Below are positions 34,809-45,201 of a DNA stretch of 51,947 bases, in pieces. The translations under genes were made by a program, and so were the position numbers. A model generated the notes under the pieces. The model was not told the DNA's origin and ran no database searches. It was given only the letters and a program-made list of their open reading frames with translations. Positions within the stretch are counted from its first letter, which is position 1; each line of letters begins with the position of its first letter. The DNA comes from Marivita sp. XM-24bin2 (lineage in GTDB: Bacteria; Pseudomonadota; Alphaproteobacteria; Rhodobacterales; Rhodobacteraceae), in the NCBI GenBank assembly GCA_003149565.1, contig QCWH01000002.1, forward strand, positions 1 to 51,947, given 5' to 3'.

Positions 34809-36728
34809 ATGGCCAAAGTGATTGGTATTGACCTCGGTACAACAAACAGCTGCATCGCGATCATGGATGGATCGCAGCCGCGCGTGATTGAAAATTCCGA
34901 GGGTGCTCGCACAACCCCATCCATCGTGGCGTTCACAGATGATGAACGTCTCGTCGGTCAGCCGGCCAAGCGTCAGGCTGTGACCAACCCGGAAAACACC
35001 ATCTTCGGCGTCAAGCGCCTGATCGGTCGTCGCAATGACGACAGCGATCTCGCAAAGGACCGCAAGAACATGCCGTTCGAAGTGATCGATGGCGGCAATG
35101 GCGACGCATGGGTGCGCGCCAAGGGTGACAAGTATTCACCGTCCCAGATTTCCGCCTTCATCCTCGGCAAGATGAAGGAAACCGCCGAGTCGTATCTCGG
35201 TGAAGAAGTGACACAGGCGGTCATCACCGTTCCTGCTTACTTCAACGACGCACAGCGTCAGGCAACCAAGGACGCGGGCAAGATCGCCGGCCTCGAAGTG
35301 CTGCGGATCATCAACGAACCGACAGCCGCTGCGCTGGCCTATGGTCTCGACAAGAAAGAATCCCGCACCATCGCGGTCTATGACCTTGGTGGCGGTACGT
35401 TTGACGTGACCATCCTCGAAATCGACGATGGCCTCTTCGAAGTGAAATCCACCAACGGCGACACGTTCCTCGGTGGTGAAGATTTCGACATGCGGATCGT
35501 CAACTACCTCGCGGACGAGTTCAAGAAAGAGAACGGCGTCGACCTGACTCAGGACAAGATGGCCCTGCAGCGTCTCAAGGAAGCTGCGGAAAAGGCCAAG
35601 ATCGAACTGTCCTCTTCGAGCCAGACCGAAATCAACCAGCCGTTCATCTCGATGGACGGAAAATCCGGTCAGCCGCTGCACCTCGTGATGAAGCTGACCC
35701 GTGCGAAGCTGGAAAGCCTTGTCGGTGACCTCATCAAGGCGTCGATGAAGCCGTGCCAGGCGGCTCTGAAAGACGCGGGTCTCAGCACATCCGATATCGA
35801 CGAGGTCGTTCTGGTCGGTGGTATGACTCGTATGCCGAAAGTGGTCGAAGAAGTGACCAAGTTCTTTGGCAAGGAACCGCACAAGGGTGTGAACCCGGAC
35901 GAAGTTGTGGCGCTCGGCGCGGCCATTCAGGCTGGCGTTCTGCAGGGTGACGTGAAGGACGTCGTGCTGCTCGACGTGACACCTCTTTCGCTCGGCATCG
36001 AAACGCTGGGTGGCGTGTTCACTCGCCTGATCGACCGCAACACGACGATCCCGACCAAGAAGTCGCAGATCTTCTCGACGGCCGAAGACAACCAGAACGC
36101 CGTGACCATCCGGGTCTTCCAGGGTGAACGCGAGATGGCGGCCGACAACAAGATGCTCGGTCAGTTCAACCTCGAGGACATCCCGCCGGCACCGCGCGGC
36201 ATGCCTCAGATCGAGGTGACCTTCGACATCGACGCCAACGGCATCGTGTCCGTGTCCGCTAAGGACAAAGGCACGAACAAGGAGCAAAAGATCACCATCC
36301 AGGCCTCTGGTGGCCTTTCGGACGAGGACATCGAAAAGATGGTCCAGGACGCCGAACAGAACGCCGAAGCGGACAAGGAACGCCGCGAGATGGTCGAGGC
36401 CCGCAACCAAGCCGAAAGCCTTATCCACTCGACCGAGAAGTCGGTGGAAGAGCATGGTGACAAGGTCGATCCGACGACTGTCGAAGCGATCGAGCTGGCC
36501 ATTGCGGCGCTCAAGGATGATCTCGAAGACGAGAAGGCAACCGCCGAAAAGATCAAGTCTGGTATCCAGAACGTCACCGAAGCGGCGATGAAGCTGGGCG
36601 AGGCGATCTATAAGGCGCAGCAGGAAGACGGCGACGCCGAGCCTGCGGCGGCGGATCAGGGTGGCGACGACGATGACACCATCGTCGATGCCGATTTCGA
36701 AGATCTCGACGACAACAAGCGCGCCTGA
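34809..36728 (+). CDS. dnaK: Chaperone protein DnaK (Hsp70)
   Basis: 639 aa from ATG 34809, eight bases after AAGGGA; the frame stays open upstream but [15 protein letters not shown] is the standard N-terminus. ATPase motifs [22 protein letters not shown] and VGGMTRMP, and the substrate domain from about residue 385 with the linker [13 protein letters not shown], are intact. The C-terminus ends in the acidic [15 protein letters not shown]-like tail (ADFEDLDD). It folds nascent and heat-damaged proteins with DnaJ and GrpE. Transcribed from an RpoH-type promoter together with dnaJ. Confidence 0.99.
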   Translation: MAKVIGIDLGTTNSCIAIMDGSQPRVIENSEGARTTPSIVAFTDDERLVGQPAKRQAVTNPENTIFGVKRLIGRRNDDSDLAKDRKNMPFEVIDGGNGDAWVRAKGDKYSPSQISAFILGKMKETAESYLGEEVTQAVITVPAYFNDAQRQATKDAGKIAGLEVLRIINEPTAAALAYGLDKKESRTIAVYDLGGGTFDVTILEIDDGLFEVKSTNGDTFLGGEDFDMRIVNYLADEFKKENGVDLTQDKMALQRLKEAAEKAKIELSSSSQTEINQPFISMDGKSGQPLHLVMKLTRAKLESLVGDLIKASMKPCQAALKDAGLSTSDIDEVVLVGGMTRMPKVVEEVTKFFGKEPHKGVNPDEVVALGAAIQAGVLQGDVKDVVLLDVTPLSLGIETLGGVFTRLIDRNTTIPTKKSQIFSTAEDNQNAVTIRVFQGEREMAADNKMLGQFNLEDIPPAPRGMPQIEVTFDIDANGIVSVSAKDKGTNKEQKITIQASGGLSDEDIEKMVQDAEQNAEADKERREMVEARNQAESLIHSTEKSVEEHGDKVDPTTVEAIELAIAALKDDLEDEKATAEKIKSGIQNVTEAAMKLGEAIYKAQQEDGDAEPAAADQGGDDDDTIVDADFEDLDDNKRA

Positions 36729-36751
36729 CGCTGGTTGGGCGGAACCGAAAT

Positions 36752-36787
36752 GGGGCCGGTCCGGACACCGGGCCGGCCTCTTTCGTT
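36752..36787 (+). terminator. Strong hairpin between dnaK and dnaJ (attenuator or processing site)
   Basis: Bases 36754-36764 pair with 36768-36778 in an 11-bp stem (one G-U pair) with loop ACA, extendable to about 13 bp, followed by TTTCGTT. It lies 25 bases after the dnaK stop and before the dnaJ ribosome site. It would let dnaK exceed dnaJ through partial termination or by protecting the upstream mRNA. Confidence 0.7.
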
Positions 36788-36805
36788 CCGTAGAAGGAGG
36801 GCATG

Positions 36806-37957
36806 ATGTCCAAACGTGACTACTACGAAGTGCTCGGCCTCAAGAAAGGCGCCTCTGCTGACGAGATCAAAAAAGCCTATCGCACCAAAGCGAAAGAGCT
36901 TCATCCAGATCGCAATGCGGACAATCCCGAGGCCGAAGACAAGTTCAAAGAAGCGAACGAAGCTTACGAAGTCCTTAAGGATGCTGAAAAGAAAGCAGCC
37001 TATGATCGCTATGGTCATGCGGCCTTCGAAGGCGGCATGGGTGGCGGAGGTCGGCCCGGTGGCGGCTTTGGCGGTGGTCAGGGTGACTTCGCCAGCGCGT
37101 TTTCCGATGTGTTTGACGACCTCTTCGGCGATTTCATGGGCGGTCAGCGCGGCGGCGGACGCCAGCGTGCCTCGCGCGGGGCTGACCTGCGGTACAATCT
37201 GCGTGTTACGCTCGAAGACGCCTATCAAGGTCTGCAAAAGACGATCCAAGTACCGACCTCGGTGCAATGCGGCTCTTGCAATGGCTCGGGTGCTGAAGGG
37301 GGGGCGGAACCAACGACCTGCCCCACCTGTTCCGGGATGGGCAAGGTGCGTGCGACCCAAGGTTTCTTCACGGTCGAACGCACCTGTCCGACGTGTTCGG
37401 GACTCGGCCAGACGATCAAGAACCCCTGCAAGACCTGTTCTGGCGCGGGCCGGGTTCAGAAAGAGCGTGCTTTGTCGGTGAATATCCCGAAAGGCGTTGA
37501 AACCGGCACCCGTATCCGGCTTGCGGGTGAGGGCGAAGCGGGCCTGCGCGGCGGGCCTCCTGGTGATCTTTATATCTTCATCGAGGTTGCCAAACACGAG
37601 CTTTTTGAACGCGATGGCGTACACCTGCATTGCCGTGTGCCCGTGTCCATGACTGTTGCTGCTCTGGGAGGCAATATCGAAGTGCCCACCATCGACGGCG
37701 GTCGGAGCCGTGTGGCGATCCCGACGGGAAGCCAATCCGGTCGCCAGATGCGTCTGCGCAGCAAAGGCATGCCGGCGCTGCGCGGTGCGGGGCAGGGTGA
37801 CATGTTCATCGAACTCGCGGTCGAAACACCGGTCAATCTCACGGCCAAGCAGAAAGAATTGCTGCGTGAATTTGAAGATCTGAGCGAAGACAACAACCCG
37901 GAATCCAAAAGCTTCTTCAAATCGGTGAAGGGCTTCTGGGATTCCATGAAAGGCTGA
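36806..37957 (+). CDS. dnaJ: Chaperone protein DnaJ
   Basis: 383 aa. Two tandem ATGs (36803, 36806) follow AAGGAGG; the second has the better spacing and gives [12 protein letters not shown] domain 1-70 with HPD ([12 protein letters not shown]), a Gly/Phe-rich linker (about 75-125), then four CxxCxGxG zinc repeats ([32 protein letters not shown]), and the C-terminal substrate domain. It stimulates DnaK ATPase and delivers clients. The terminator at 37963-37996 closes the operon. Confidence 0.99.
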   Translation: MSKRDYYEVLGLKKGASADEIKKAYRTKAKELHPDRNADNPEAEDKFKEANEAYEVLKDAEKKAAYDRYGHAAFEGGMGGGGRPGGGFGGGQGDFASAFSDVFDDLFGDFMGGQRGGGRQRASRGADLRYNLRVTLEDAYQGLQKTIQVPTSVQCGSCNGSGAEGGAEPTTCPTCSGMGKVRATQGFFTVERTCPTCSGLGQTIKNPCKTCSGAGRVQKERALSVNIPKGVETGTRIRLAGEGEAGLRGGPPGDLYIFIEVAKHELFERDGVHLHCRVPVSMTVAALGGNIEVPTIDGGRSRVAIPTGSQSGRQMRLRSKGMPALRGAGQGDMFIELAVETPVNLTAKQKELLREFEDLSEDNNPESKSFFKSVKGFWDSMKG

Positions 37958-37962
37958 TCCTG

Positions 37963-37996
37963 CGGCCCCGCCCGGTGCGGGGCCGTTAGCATTTCC
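37963..37996 (+). terminator. Terminator of the dnaK-dnaJ operon
   Basis: Nine-base arms CGGCCCCGC (37963-37971) and GCGGGGCCG (37977-37985) flank a five-base loop, followed by TTAGCATTTCCTT. The stem is strong and the T-tract weak, and it begins six bases after the dnaJ stop. It also separates dnaJ from radC. Confidence 0.75.
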
Positions 37997-38024
37997 TTAA
38001 GGCCTTCTGCGTCAAGAATGGCGC

Positions 38025-38801
38025 ATGGCGCGCTCTCCCACCTTTCAACTTTCGCTTTTTGAAGCCCCAGCTCAGGCTCCTGCGAAGCCGGCCAAGCGAA
38101 AATCAAAAACGCCCGCTAAACCGAAACAACCTTCCTATATCGAGGGCCATCGCGAAAGACTGCGAAACCGCTTCCTCGTCGGTGGCGCGGACCCTCTCCC
38201 CGACTACGAACTCCTGGAATTGCTGCTCTTCCGCATGCTCAAGGGCGGCGATGTGAAACCGCTCGCCAATCGCCTGATCGACACTTTTGGTGACTTCAAC
38301 CGCGTTCTCGCTGCTCCAATCGAACGCCTGATCGAGGTTATGGGCGTCGGCCCTAAAATCGCTCTCGAACTCAAACTGATCGAAGCTGCGACGCACCGCA
38401 TGTCGCAAGGCAAAGTGCTGAAACGCCCGGTTATATCAAGCTGGAGCGCGCTACTTGATTACTGTCGCGTGACCATGTCTCACCGCGACACCGAACTTTT
38501 CCGCGTGCTATTCCTCGATCGCAAGAACGTCCTGATCGCGGATGAAATCCAAGGCAAAGGTACGGTCGATCACGTCCCTGTTTACCCACGCGAAGTGATC
38601 AAACGCGCGCTCGATCTGAACGCCTCTGCGCTGATCCTCGTGCACAATCATCCGTCGGGTGATCCCACCCCATCGACCGCTGACATCGACATGACCGAAA
38701 AGATCCAAGCCGCATGTGACGCGGTTGGCATCACAGTTCATGACCATCTAGTCATAGGCAAATCCACCCAGGTCAGTTTCAAATCCGAAGGCTACCTCTG
38801 A
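38025..38801 (+). CDS. radC: RadC family JAB/MPN-domain protein
   Basis: 258 aa. The N-terminal helix-hairpin-helix-like part (about 40-120, MGVGPKIALELKLIEAATHR) precedes a C-terminal JAMM domain with LVHNHPSGDPTPSTADIDM, holding the metal-binding H-x-H and D, and a catalytic Glu in the preceding strand. The name RadC reflects an old repair assignment that is not well supported; the family's activity is unclear. A short Lys/Pro/Ala-rich tail lies at residues 12-35. It converges on the PstS/OmpA gene with 7 bp between stop codons. Confidence 0.93.
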   Translation: MARSPTFQLSLFEAPAQAPAKPAKRKSKTPAKPKQPSYIEGHRERLRNRFLVGGADPLPDYELLELLLFRMLKGGDVKPLANRLIDTFGDFNRVLAAPIERLIEVMGVGPKIALELKLIEAATHRMSQGKVLKRPVISSWSALLDYCRVTMSHRDTELFRVLFLDRKNVLIADEIQGKGTVDHVPVYPREVIKRALDLNASALILVHNHPSGDPTPSTADIDMTEKIQAACDAVGITVHDHLVIGKSTQVSFKSEGYL

Positions 38802-38808
38802 CGGCACA

Positions 38809-40368
38809 TTACCGAACCCAGACCTCGACCCGCCGGTTCACCTGCCGTCCCCAGCTTGTGTCATCACACGCCATTGGCATAGCTTCCCCGAACGCATCTG
38901 TCGACAGACGCACCTGCGTCAGGCTTGATGTCTCTACAGCCGCTTCAATGGCCGCTTTGACGGCCTGCGCGCGCTGCTTTGCAATCCGCAAATTGCCCTC
39001 GGCTGGCCCTTCGCCGTCGGAAAAACCGACAAATACCAAGTGCCGTCCGTCATACGTTCCGGCCTCTATAGCATGCGCCAATTGCTGCACGTTCGACCGG
39101 GACTGCGCATCCAATCGGGCGGCTCCGGCCTCAAATCGAAACGATGTCGAGAGCCGTCGCAAGGGGGTCAAGGTCTCGACCATGCGTTGCAATGAGGCAA
39201 GACCCGCTTCACCGCGCGCCACGCGAATGGCATTCGCAAACCGGTCACCCTGCGCATTCAGCGTGATCTCTTCCGGTGCCTGATCCACAAAACCTGCGCG
39301 GCGGGTTATGATCTGGGCGGGCGCTGTGCGGGTGTAGGCCAGAAATTCCCGCCCCAGTTTGGGCAGCCGTCGCGCCGGGATGTAAAGGAACATTGGTGCG
39401 GTCAGCGGATAGTCCTCGGTCTTGATCGTCAGACGGTTTGCACGCAGTTGAAACCCGCAGGGGCCTGTCAGCGCCAACGCCTTGCTGTTGCCGATCTCGG
39501 AATGGCTGGCGACCCCAAGGCCGATCTGATCCCGCGCCACCGCTTGGGCCAAGGCGGCATTGGTGGGATGGCGCACCACATCCTCTATCAGCGACAAACC
39601 CGCCTGGCGCAGTACCCGGTCCTCAACCGCCTGTGCGATCCCGGACTGAGCATCGCGCATATGGATTGAGATCGGTGCGTCTGGTCCACCGAGGCTGCGC
39701 CAGTTGTCAATCTCGCCAGAAAGGATGCGCGCAAGGTCTGATACAGAGATCGCCGAAACAGGATTGGTTGGCGACACAATCACCGTCATCGCATCGAGCG
39801 CCAGTACCCGGCTGCGGTTCACGTCGTCCAACTGCCCAAGGCCAACTTCCTCTGCAAGGGTCAACTCTCCGGCTCTGATTTCGCGCAGCGCCATCACCAG
39901 ATCGGCTTCGTCCGCCAGGAGATCGGCAAACCCTTCATCGGTGCTGGAGACGCGGAATTGAAACCGCCCTACCGGCGTATCCCGGTCCGGCGCACTCAGT
40001 ACATACTCAAACTGCGTGTCGTCCTTGCGAGTGCGAATGGCTTTGAGGCCGTTTTGCAGCGCAAAGCCCTCAACAAGGGCGGGCATAAGCACGTCGCCGA
40101 TGGTTGAGGAACCCGAGATTGACAGTTCTGCGACGAAATCTGTCAGAGACGGACACCCGGGCCCTTCGCAAAGCACGCCTGATCCATCGACGGTGAGTTC
40201 GCCGTATTGAGTTTCAACGCGATAAAACTCGCCGTCGAAGCCCAGCAAAGTGCCGGACAATTCAATAGCTCCGTCGCGGGATCGCAGGGTCACATCATCG
40301 GCCCAAGCCGACTCGGCGCCAACCAAAAGGAGAAGTGCGGCCCAAAGCGCCGCACAATAGATTTTCAT
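38809..40368 (-). CDS. PstS-like substrate-binding protein fused to OmpA C-terminal domain
   Basis: 519 aa. Signal peptide MKIYCAALWAALLLLVGAESAWA is cleaved before DDV (position given as residues 1-23). Residues about 24-75 form a small domain (AIELSGTLLGFDGEFYRVET). Residues about 80-350 are a PBP-like domain of the phosphate-binding type (LSISGSSTIGDVLMPALVEGF; SPTNPVSAISVSDLARILSGE; DAQSGIAQAVEDR). Residues about 395-519 form an OmpA domain (TSFRFEAGAARLD; FVGFSDGEGPAEGNLRIAKQR). It would be periplasmic and bound to peptidoglycan rather than free. No pst transporter gene is nearby. It shares its orientation with the next gene upstream, 24 bp away. Confidence 0.85.
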   Translation of the reverse strand: MKIYCAALWAALLLLVGAESAWADDVTLRSRDGAIELSGTLLGFDGEFYRVETQYGELTVDGSGVLCEGPGCPSLTDFVAELSISGSSTIGDVLMPALVEGFALQNGLKAIRTRKDDTQFEYVLSAPDRDTPVGRFQFRVSSTDEGFADLLADEADLVMALREIRAGELTLAEEVGLGQLDDVNRSRVLALDAMTVIVSPTNPVSAISVSDLARILSGEIDNWRSLGGPDAPISIHMRDAQSGIAQAVEDRVLRQAGLSLIEDVVRHPTNAALAQAVARDQIGLGVASHSEIGNSKALALTGPCGFQLRANRLTIKTEDYPLTAPMFLYIPARRLPKLGREFLAYTRTAPAQIITRRAGFVDQAPEEITLNAQGDRFANAIRVARGEAGLASLQRMVETLTPLRRLSTSFRFEAGAARLDAQSRSNVQQLAHAIEAGTYDGRHLVFVGFSDGEGPAEGNLRIAKQRAQAVKAAIEAAVETSSLTQVRLSTDAFGEAMPMACDDTSWGRQVNRRVEVWVR

Positions 40369-40392
40369 GGAAGGTGCCCCCGACCCGCCCGC

Positions 40393-41355
40393 TTATTTTG
40401 CGGCGATTGTCAGGTCTTCGACGAGATTTTTCAACAGCAAGAAATCCCCAACCGTGTCACATCCTGGCACATCAATGGTCAACTCTTGCGAGGTCAATGC
40501 GCCGCCGTTGCGGATTTCTAAAGTCTGGGCTTCGATCCGGTTGTCACAATTCGTCGCGAGGATCTCGGCTTCCACTGTCAAAGCAACGGTGCCTGATGCC
40601 TTGGTCATTCCGGTCGGAAAAGTGTAAACTTCTGCCAAAAGAGCGTCCGGCGCATCCGCTGTTCCAAGTGTGGTCAGAAAACCGCCTTCCCCCGTTGCCG
40701 CGCGGGTTGGGTCAAACCCGGCTCCTTGCCAAACATGCCCATCCGTAAAGTAGTCGGCATCGAATTCCCGTGCGTGCAGTTGCAATCCGGCATTGCCGCG
40801 CCATTGCAACACAACGCGGTCATAGAATGGAACGGACGACACCTGCGCCATTGTCACCGCGCCGCCACCATCCATGAACGATGCGATCACAAGCGCCTGT
40901 TCGGTGAGTGCCGGCATGTCGAGGGACAATGTGCCATCCGGCTGCATCAACGACGTGAACATCAGCCCATTGTGGTGCAAAGTCACGCGTTCGCTGCCAT
41001 GACAGGGAGCGGTGATCTCGACCGACATCATGGCTCCGGCAATCGGCTCTGCCGTCATGGTGACTTCGCAGGCGAACCCAGTTTCTTTCGGGGCCTCGGG
41101 CACCACGATTTCTGGCTCTATCGCTTCTGATGCAACCGCCGAGACGACCTGTTCTGGCAAGGACGCAACGACCGGCTTGTCCTTCGGAAGCATGTCGCGC
41201 GGGGTCGATGAGACCGGCTGCACTTCGGAGACCTGGAATGTGTTTTGATCCGATACGCGAGACCCTGATGCGGGCCAGGACTGCATCGCACCGCCAATCG
41301 CGACAGCGGTACACAGCGTCAAAGCTGTAAGACGAATTGTAAACTTCCGGTCCAT
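40393..41355 (-). CDS. Rhodobacterales secA-linked envelope protein (often auto-named 'translocase')
   Basis: 320 aa from ATG 41355; an upstream in-frame start adds eight residues without support. An N-terminal hydrophobic segment (RLTALTLCTAVAIGGAM) suggests a signal anchor or signal peptide. The body has paired cysteines and conserved text VTLHHNGLMFTSL, VLQWRGNAGLQLHAREFDAD and GHVWQGAG. I recognise it as a protein found beside secA in Rhodobacterales that databases call 'translocase', but nothing in its sequence resembles a translocase; the name probably comes from the neighbour. Function unknown; probably periplasmic. It is downstream of secA by 105 bp on the same strand. Confidence 0.72.
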   Translation of the reverse strand: MDRKFTIRLTALTLCTAVAIGGAMQSWPASGSRVSDQNTFQVSEVQPVSSTPRDMLPKDKPVVASLPEQVVSAVASEAIEPEIVVPEAPKETGFACEVTMTAEPIAGAMMSVEITAPCHGSERVTLHHNGLMFTSLMQPDGTLSLDMPALTEQALVIASFMDGGGAVTMAQVSSVPFYDRVVLQWRGNAGLQLHAREFDADYFTDGHVWQGAGFDPTRAATGEGGFLTTLGTADAPDALLAEVYTFPTGMTKASGTVALTVEAEILATNCDNRIEAQTLEIRNGGALTSQELTIDVPGCDTVGDFLLLKNLVEDLTIAAK

Positions 41356-41460
41356 GACAGACTCCCAATGCACTGGCACACGAGGAATTCTGTCTGGGGA
41401 ATGGGGTCTGCCTAGGGCAGTCGTGGGGTCACTTTTCGACCGGAATGTGGCGGGACGGCC

Positions 41461-44172
41461 CTATACGAGCCGTCCATGACAATGCTTGAATTTCTTGCCC
41501 GATCCGCAAGGGCAGAGGTCATTTCGACCCGGATTGCCCCACGTGGACGGATCAGCCTCGTCGAATCCATCAATTGCGGCCTCTTGATCAACCGGCGGTG
41601 TTCCTTGTTGCGGATTGCCCGCTTCGGCCGCCTTTGTCATCGCCGCTTGCTGAGCGGCAAGCTGCTGCAACATGGCCTGCTGCTCTTCTTCCGTCATCGG
41701 GCGGACTTGACCAAGCTGTTTGCTCACATCTTCGCGCAGGCTGTCCAGCATCGTTTCAAACAGCTGGAACGCCTCAGACTTGTATTCGTTCAGCGGGTCA
41801 CGTTGCGCATAGCCGCGAAAACCCACAACTGACCGCAGATGCTCAAGTGTCAGAAGGTGTTCGCGCCACTTGCTGTCGATGGTCTGCAGCAGAACCTGCT
41901 TTTCAATCTGACGCATCGTGTCGGGACCGAAGGCTTCGGCCTTTTTCGCCATCATCTCGTCCGATGCCTCTTCAAGACGCTCGCGCATCACCTCGGCATC
42001 GACACCTTCTTCATCGCCCCATTGCACAACGGGAGCGTCCACTCCAACCAGCTCTTTGACTGCGGTTTGCAAGCCCTCGGTGTTCCATTGGTCGGCATAG
42101 GTTTTTGGCGGAATATAGGTATCGACCAAATCATCGATCACCTGATGCCGCATGTCCTGCGCGATCTCAGACAGATCCTTCGCTTCCATGATCTCACGAC
42201 GCTGGCTGAAGATCACCTTCCGCTGATCGTTCATCACGTCGTCGAATTTCAGAAGCTGCTTGCGGATGTCAAAGTTGCGCCCTTCGACCTTGGCCTGCGC
42301 ACGTTCCAGCGACTTGTTCACCCACGGGTGCACAATCGCCTCGCCTTCCTTCATGCCCAGCGTGGACAACACCTTGTCCAGACGCTCGGACCCGAAAATG
42401 CGCATCAGGTCATCGTCCAGCGAAAGGAAGAACGAAGACCGGCCGGGGTCCCCCTGACGGCCAGACCGGCCACGAAGCTGGTTGTCGATGCGGCGGCTTT
42501 CGTGTCGTTCGGTGGCCAGAACGAACAGACCACCAGCAGCCTTCACGGCTTCTTCATCGGCAGCATGCACTTCTTCGATCCGTTTACGGATCTCTTCGGG
42601 ATCACCCTCGGGATCGGCGGCAATCGCCTCCATGATCTTGAACTCGACATTGCCACCCAGTTTGATGTCGGTTCCGCGACCGGCCATGTTTGTTGCGATG
42701 GTGATCGCGCCCAGCTTGCCGGCATCCGCAACAATCTGCGCTTCCTGCTCGTGCTGGCGGGCGTTCAGAACGTTGTGCTTGAGCCCCGCCTTGGTCAGAA
42801 GCTGGCTCAGCATTTCGGACTTTTCGATCGAGGTCGTTCCCACAAGAACCGGCTGGCCCTTTTCGTGCGCCTCTTTGATTTCCTGCACGATGGCATCGTA
42901 TTTTTCTTGCGCCGTGCGATAGACCTTGTCGTCCTCGTCGATCCGCGCGATTGCGCGGTTGGTCGGCACTTCGACCACACCTAGACCATAGATCTCGGTA
43001 AATTCGTCAGCTTCCGTCGCCGCCGTCCCGGTCATGCCCGCCAGTTTTTCGTAAAGGCGGAAGTAGTTCTGGAACGTCACCGACGCGAGCGTCACGTTCT
43101 CGGGCTGAATGTTGCAGCCTTCCTTGGCCTCAATCGCCTGGTGCAGACCCTCGGACAAACGCCGCCCGGCCATCATGCGGCCAGTGAATTCGTCAATAAG
43201 CACGACCTCCCCATCGCGGACAATGTAGTCTTTGTCCTTCTGGTAGAGCTTATGAGCACGCAGACCTTGGTTGATGTGGTGGATCAGGGTTGTGCTTTCC
43301 GGGTCATAAAGCGACTGACCCTCAGGCAGCAGGCCAAGCCCGTGCAGCGTTTCCTCAAGGTACTCGTTGCCTTCATCGGTGAACGAGACGTTTCGGGTCT
43401 TTTCATCCAGCGAGAAATGTTCTTCAGTCAGCGACGGGATCACCTTGTCGATGGCGACATACAATTCGCTGCGGTCTTGCGCAGGACCCGAAATGATCAG
43501 CGGCGTCCGCGCTTCGTCGATCAGGATCGAATCCACCTCGTCCACAATCGCCATGTAGTGGTCGCGCTGATACATCTGGTTCAGCTCTGACTTCATGTTG
43601 TCGCGCAGATAATCGAACCCAAGTTCGTTGTTCGTCGCATAGGTGATGTCGCAGGCATAAGCGGCTTGCTTTTCTGCATCCGGCTGGCGCGGATAAACAA
43701 CACCGGTCGTCATCCCCAACGCACCGTAGACCTTGCTCATCCACTCGCTGTCGCGCTTGGCAAGGTAGTCGTTAACTGTAACGATGTGCACGCCTCGGCC
43801 AGTCAGCGCGTTCAGATAGGCCGGGAACGTCGCGACAAGTGTCTTGCCCTCACCGGTCTTCATTTCCGAAATGTTGCCCTTGTGCAGGAAGATCCCGCCC
43901 ATCAGCTGCACATCAAAGGCTCGGAGCCCCAGCGCGCGTTTCGCCGCTTCGCGACAATTGGCAAATGCCTCGGGCAGCAGCGCATCCAGCGCCTCGCCAT
44001 TGGCGTGGCGCGCTTTGAATTCGGCCGTTTTCTCAATCAGCTGCGCATCGCTCAGCTTTTCGAAATCCGCTTCCAGTGCGTTGATCTTTTCTACCAGCGG
44101 GCGGGTCGCCTTGACTTTGCGGTCGTTCGGCGTTCCGAACACCTTGCGCGCGACTTTACCTAATCCCAGCAT
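41461..44172 (-). CDS. secA: Preprotein translocase ATPase SecA
   Basis: 903 aa from ATG 44172; the frame reaches 44238 but [18 protein letters not shown] is the conserved start. DEAD-like motor with Walker A MKTGEGKT and Walker [22 protein letters not shown] in the second nucleotide-binding domain, and [13 protein letters not shown]. The C-terminal zinc-binding SEC-C tail [18 protein letters not shown] (C-x-C-x8-C-H) is intact, so SecB and phospholipid contacts are likely kept. It drives protein export through SecYEG. It is divergent from the parvulin gene, 174 bp away. Confidence 0.99.
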   Translation of the reverse strand: MLGLGKVARKVFGTPNDRKVKATRPLVEKINALEADFEKLSDAQLIEKTAEFKARHANGEALDALLPEAFANCREAAKRALGLRAFDVQLMGGIFLHKGNISEMKTGEGKTLVATFPAYLNALTGRGVHIVTVNDYLAKRDSEWMSKVYGALGMTTGVVYPRQPDAEKQAAYACDITYATNNELGFDYLRDNMKSELNQMYQRDHYMAIVDEVDSILIDEARTPLIISGPAQDRSELYVAIDKVIPSLTEEHFSLDEKTRNVSFTDEGNEYLEETLHGLGLLPEGQSLYDPESTTLIHHINQGLRAHKLYQKDKDYIVRDGEVVLIDEFTGRMMAGRRLSEGLHQAIEAKEGCNIQPENVTLASVTFQNYFRLYEKLAGMTGTAATEADEFTEIYGLGVVEVPTNRAIARIDEDDKVYRTAQEKYDAIVQEIKEAHEKGQPVLVGTTSIEKSEMLSQLLTKAGLKHNVLNARQHEQEAQIVADAGKLGAITIATNMAGRGTDIKLGGNVEFKIMEAIAADPEGDPEEIRKRIEEVHAADEEAVKAAGGLFVLATERHESRRIDNQLRGRSGRQGDPGRSSFFLSLDDDLMRIFGSERLDKVLSTLGMKEGEAIVHPWVNKSLERAQAKVEGRNFDIRKQLLKFDDVMNDQRKVIFSQRREIMEAKDLSEIAQDMRHQVIDDLVDTYIPPKTYADQWNTEGLQTAVKELVGVDAPVVQWGDEEGVDAEVMRERLEEASDEMMAKKAEAFGPDTMRQIEKQVLLQTIDSKWREHLLTLEHLRSVVGFRGYAQRDPLNEYKSEAFQLFETMLDSLREDVSKQLGQVRPMTEEEQQAMLQQLAAQQAAMTKAAEAGNPQQGTPPVDQEAAIDGFDEADPSTWGNPGRNDLCPCGSGKKFKHCHGRLV

Positions 44173-44346
44173 GCACTCACTTTCAGCTTTGACATCTTCG
44201 TGTGCGGCATCTGCTTGCTCGCCTCGCACACAGCCCATATGTCACAGGGGAACGACTGGCTTCGCAGCGCCTTGTGGCGATGTAAGGTCAGGGAAATACA
44301 CTGTCAATGTCGCCCCCACGGTAGGGGCGGCTCTGGAAGGATAAAC

Positions 44347-45198
44347 ATGACGAATCTCATCACGAAACTCTCCGCAAGCGCGTTCGCCCTGATACTGGCC
44401 CTGCCGGTACAGGCGCAGGACACGCTGACGGCAGACTCGGTGGTGGCCACGGTCAATGGCACCGAAATCACGCTGGGCCATATGCTGATGGTGCGCGCAT
44501 CCCTGCCGGAACAGTACCAGCAGCTTCCCGATGACGTGCTCTGGGACGGCATCATGGACCAGATCGTGCAGCAGACCGTTCTCAGTCAGCAAGACACAGC
44601 CGAGGAAAGCCGCCGGATCCAACTGGCCCTAGAAAACGAGCGCCGCGCGCTCACAGCAGCACAGGTGATCGAAGACATCGTTGATGATGCGGTAACTGAG
44701 GAAGCCGTTCAGGCGGCCTATGAGGAAAGCTATCTGCAGGGTGAACCCGCCCAGGAATACAACGCCTCGCACATTCTTGTGGAAACACAGGAAGAAGCCG
44801 CGGCAATTGTCGAAGAGCTGAATGGCGGCGCTGATTTCGCTGAGGTGGCCCGCGAGAAGTCGACCGGGCCGTCCGGCCCGAACGGCGGTCAACTGGGCTG
44901 GTTTTCAGCCGGCATGATGGTCCCTGAGTTCCAGGCCGCCGTTGAAGAGCTCGAGGTCGGCGCGATCTCCGAGCCGGTGCAAACGCAGTTCGGTTGGCAT
45001 GTCATCAAGCTGAATGAAACCCGGGCCCAGGAAGCTCCGGCGCTTGAGGCAGTCCGAGCTGAAATCGAAAATCAACTGAGCCAGCAGGCCGTCACTCAGA
45101 AGATTGAAGAGCTGACCAACGCCGCTGATGTCACCCGCACCGCCAAGGAAGAGGTCGACACCTCTGTTCTGAGCAATATTGGTCTTTTGGAGGAATAA
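44347..45198 (+). CDS. Periplasmic parvulin-type peptidyl-prolyl cis-trans isomerase
   Basis: 283 aa from ATG 44347, five bases after GGAAGGA. A signal peptide (about residues 1-24, ending LPVQAQ) leads to a SurA/PrsA-like chaperone region rich in Glu/Gln helices, then a parvulin domain (about 140-235) with SHILVETQEEA, GGQLGWFSAGMMVPEFQ and FGWHVIKLNETR. It probably assists folding of exported proteins. A 6-bp-arm hairpin at 44311-44329 precedes the ribosome site. argJ starts three bases after its stop, and its GGAGG near the end serves argJ. Confidence 0.93.
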   Translation: MTNLITKLSASAFALILALPVQAQDTLTADSVVATVNGTEITLGHMLMVRASLPEQYQQLPDDVLWDGIMDQIVQQTVLSQQDTAEESRRIQLALENERRALTAAQVIEDIVDDAVTEEAVQAAYEESYLQGEPAQEYNASHILVETQEEAAAIVEELNGGADFAEVAREKSTGPSGPNGGQLGWFSAGMMVPEFQAAVEELEVGAISEPVQTQFGWHVIKLNETRAQEAPALEAVRAEIENQLSQQAVTQKIEELTNAADVTRTAKEEVDTSVLSNIGLLEE

Positions 45199-45201
45199 GA
45201 A

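Noticed and set aside
35136-36455. 439-codon open frame on the minus strand opposite dnaK
   Set aside because: Fully inside dnaK, with low-complexity Leu/Val/His/Asp composition typical of antisense to a GC-rich gene.
41453-41475. GGACGGC/GCCGTCC hairpin over the secA stop codon
   Set aside because: Half of it is coding sequence, the loop is nine bases and there is no U-tract on the secA strand.
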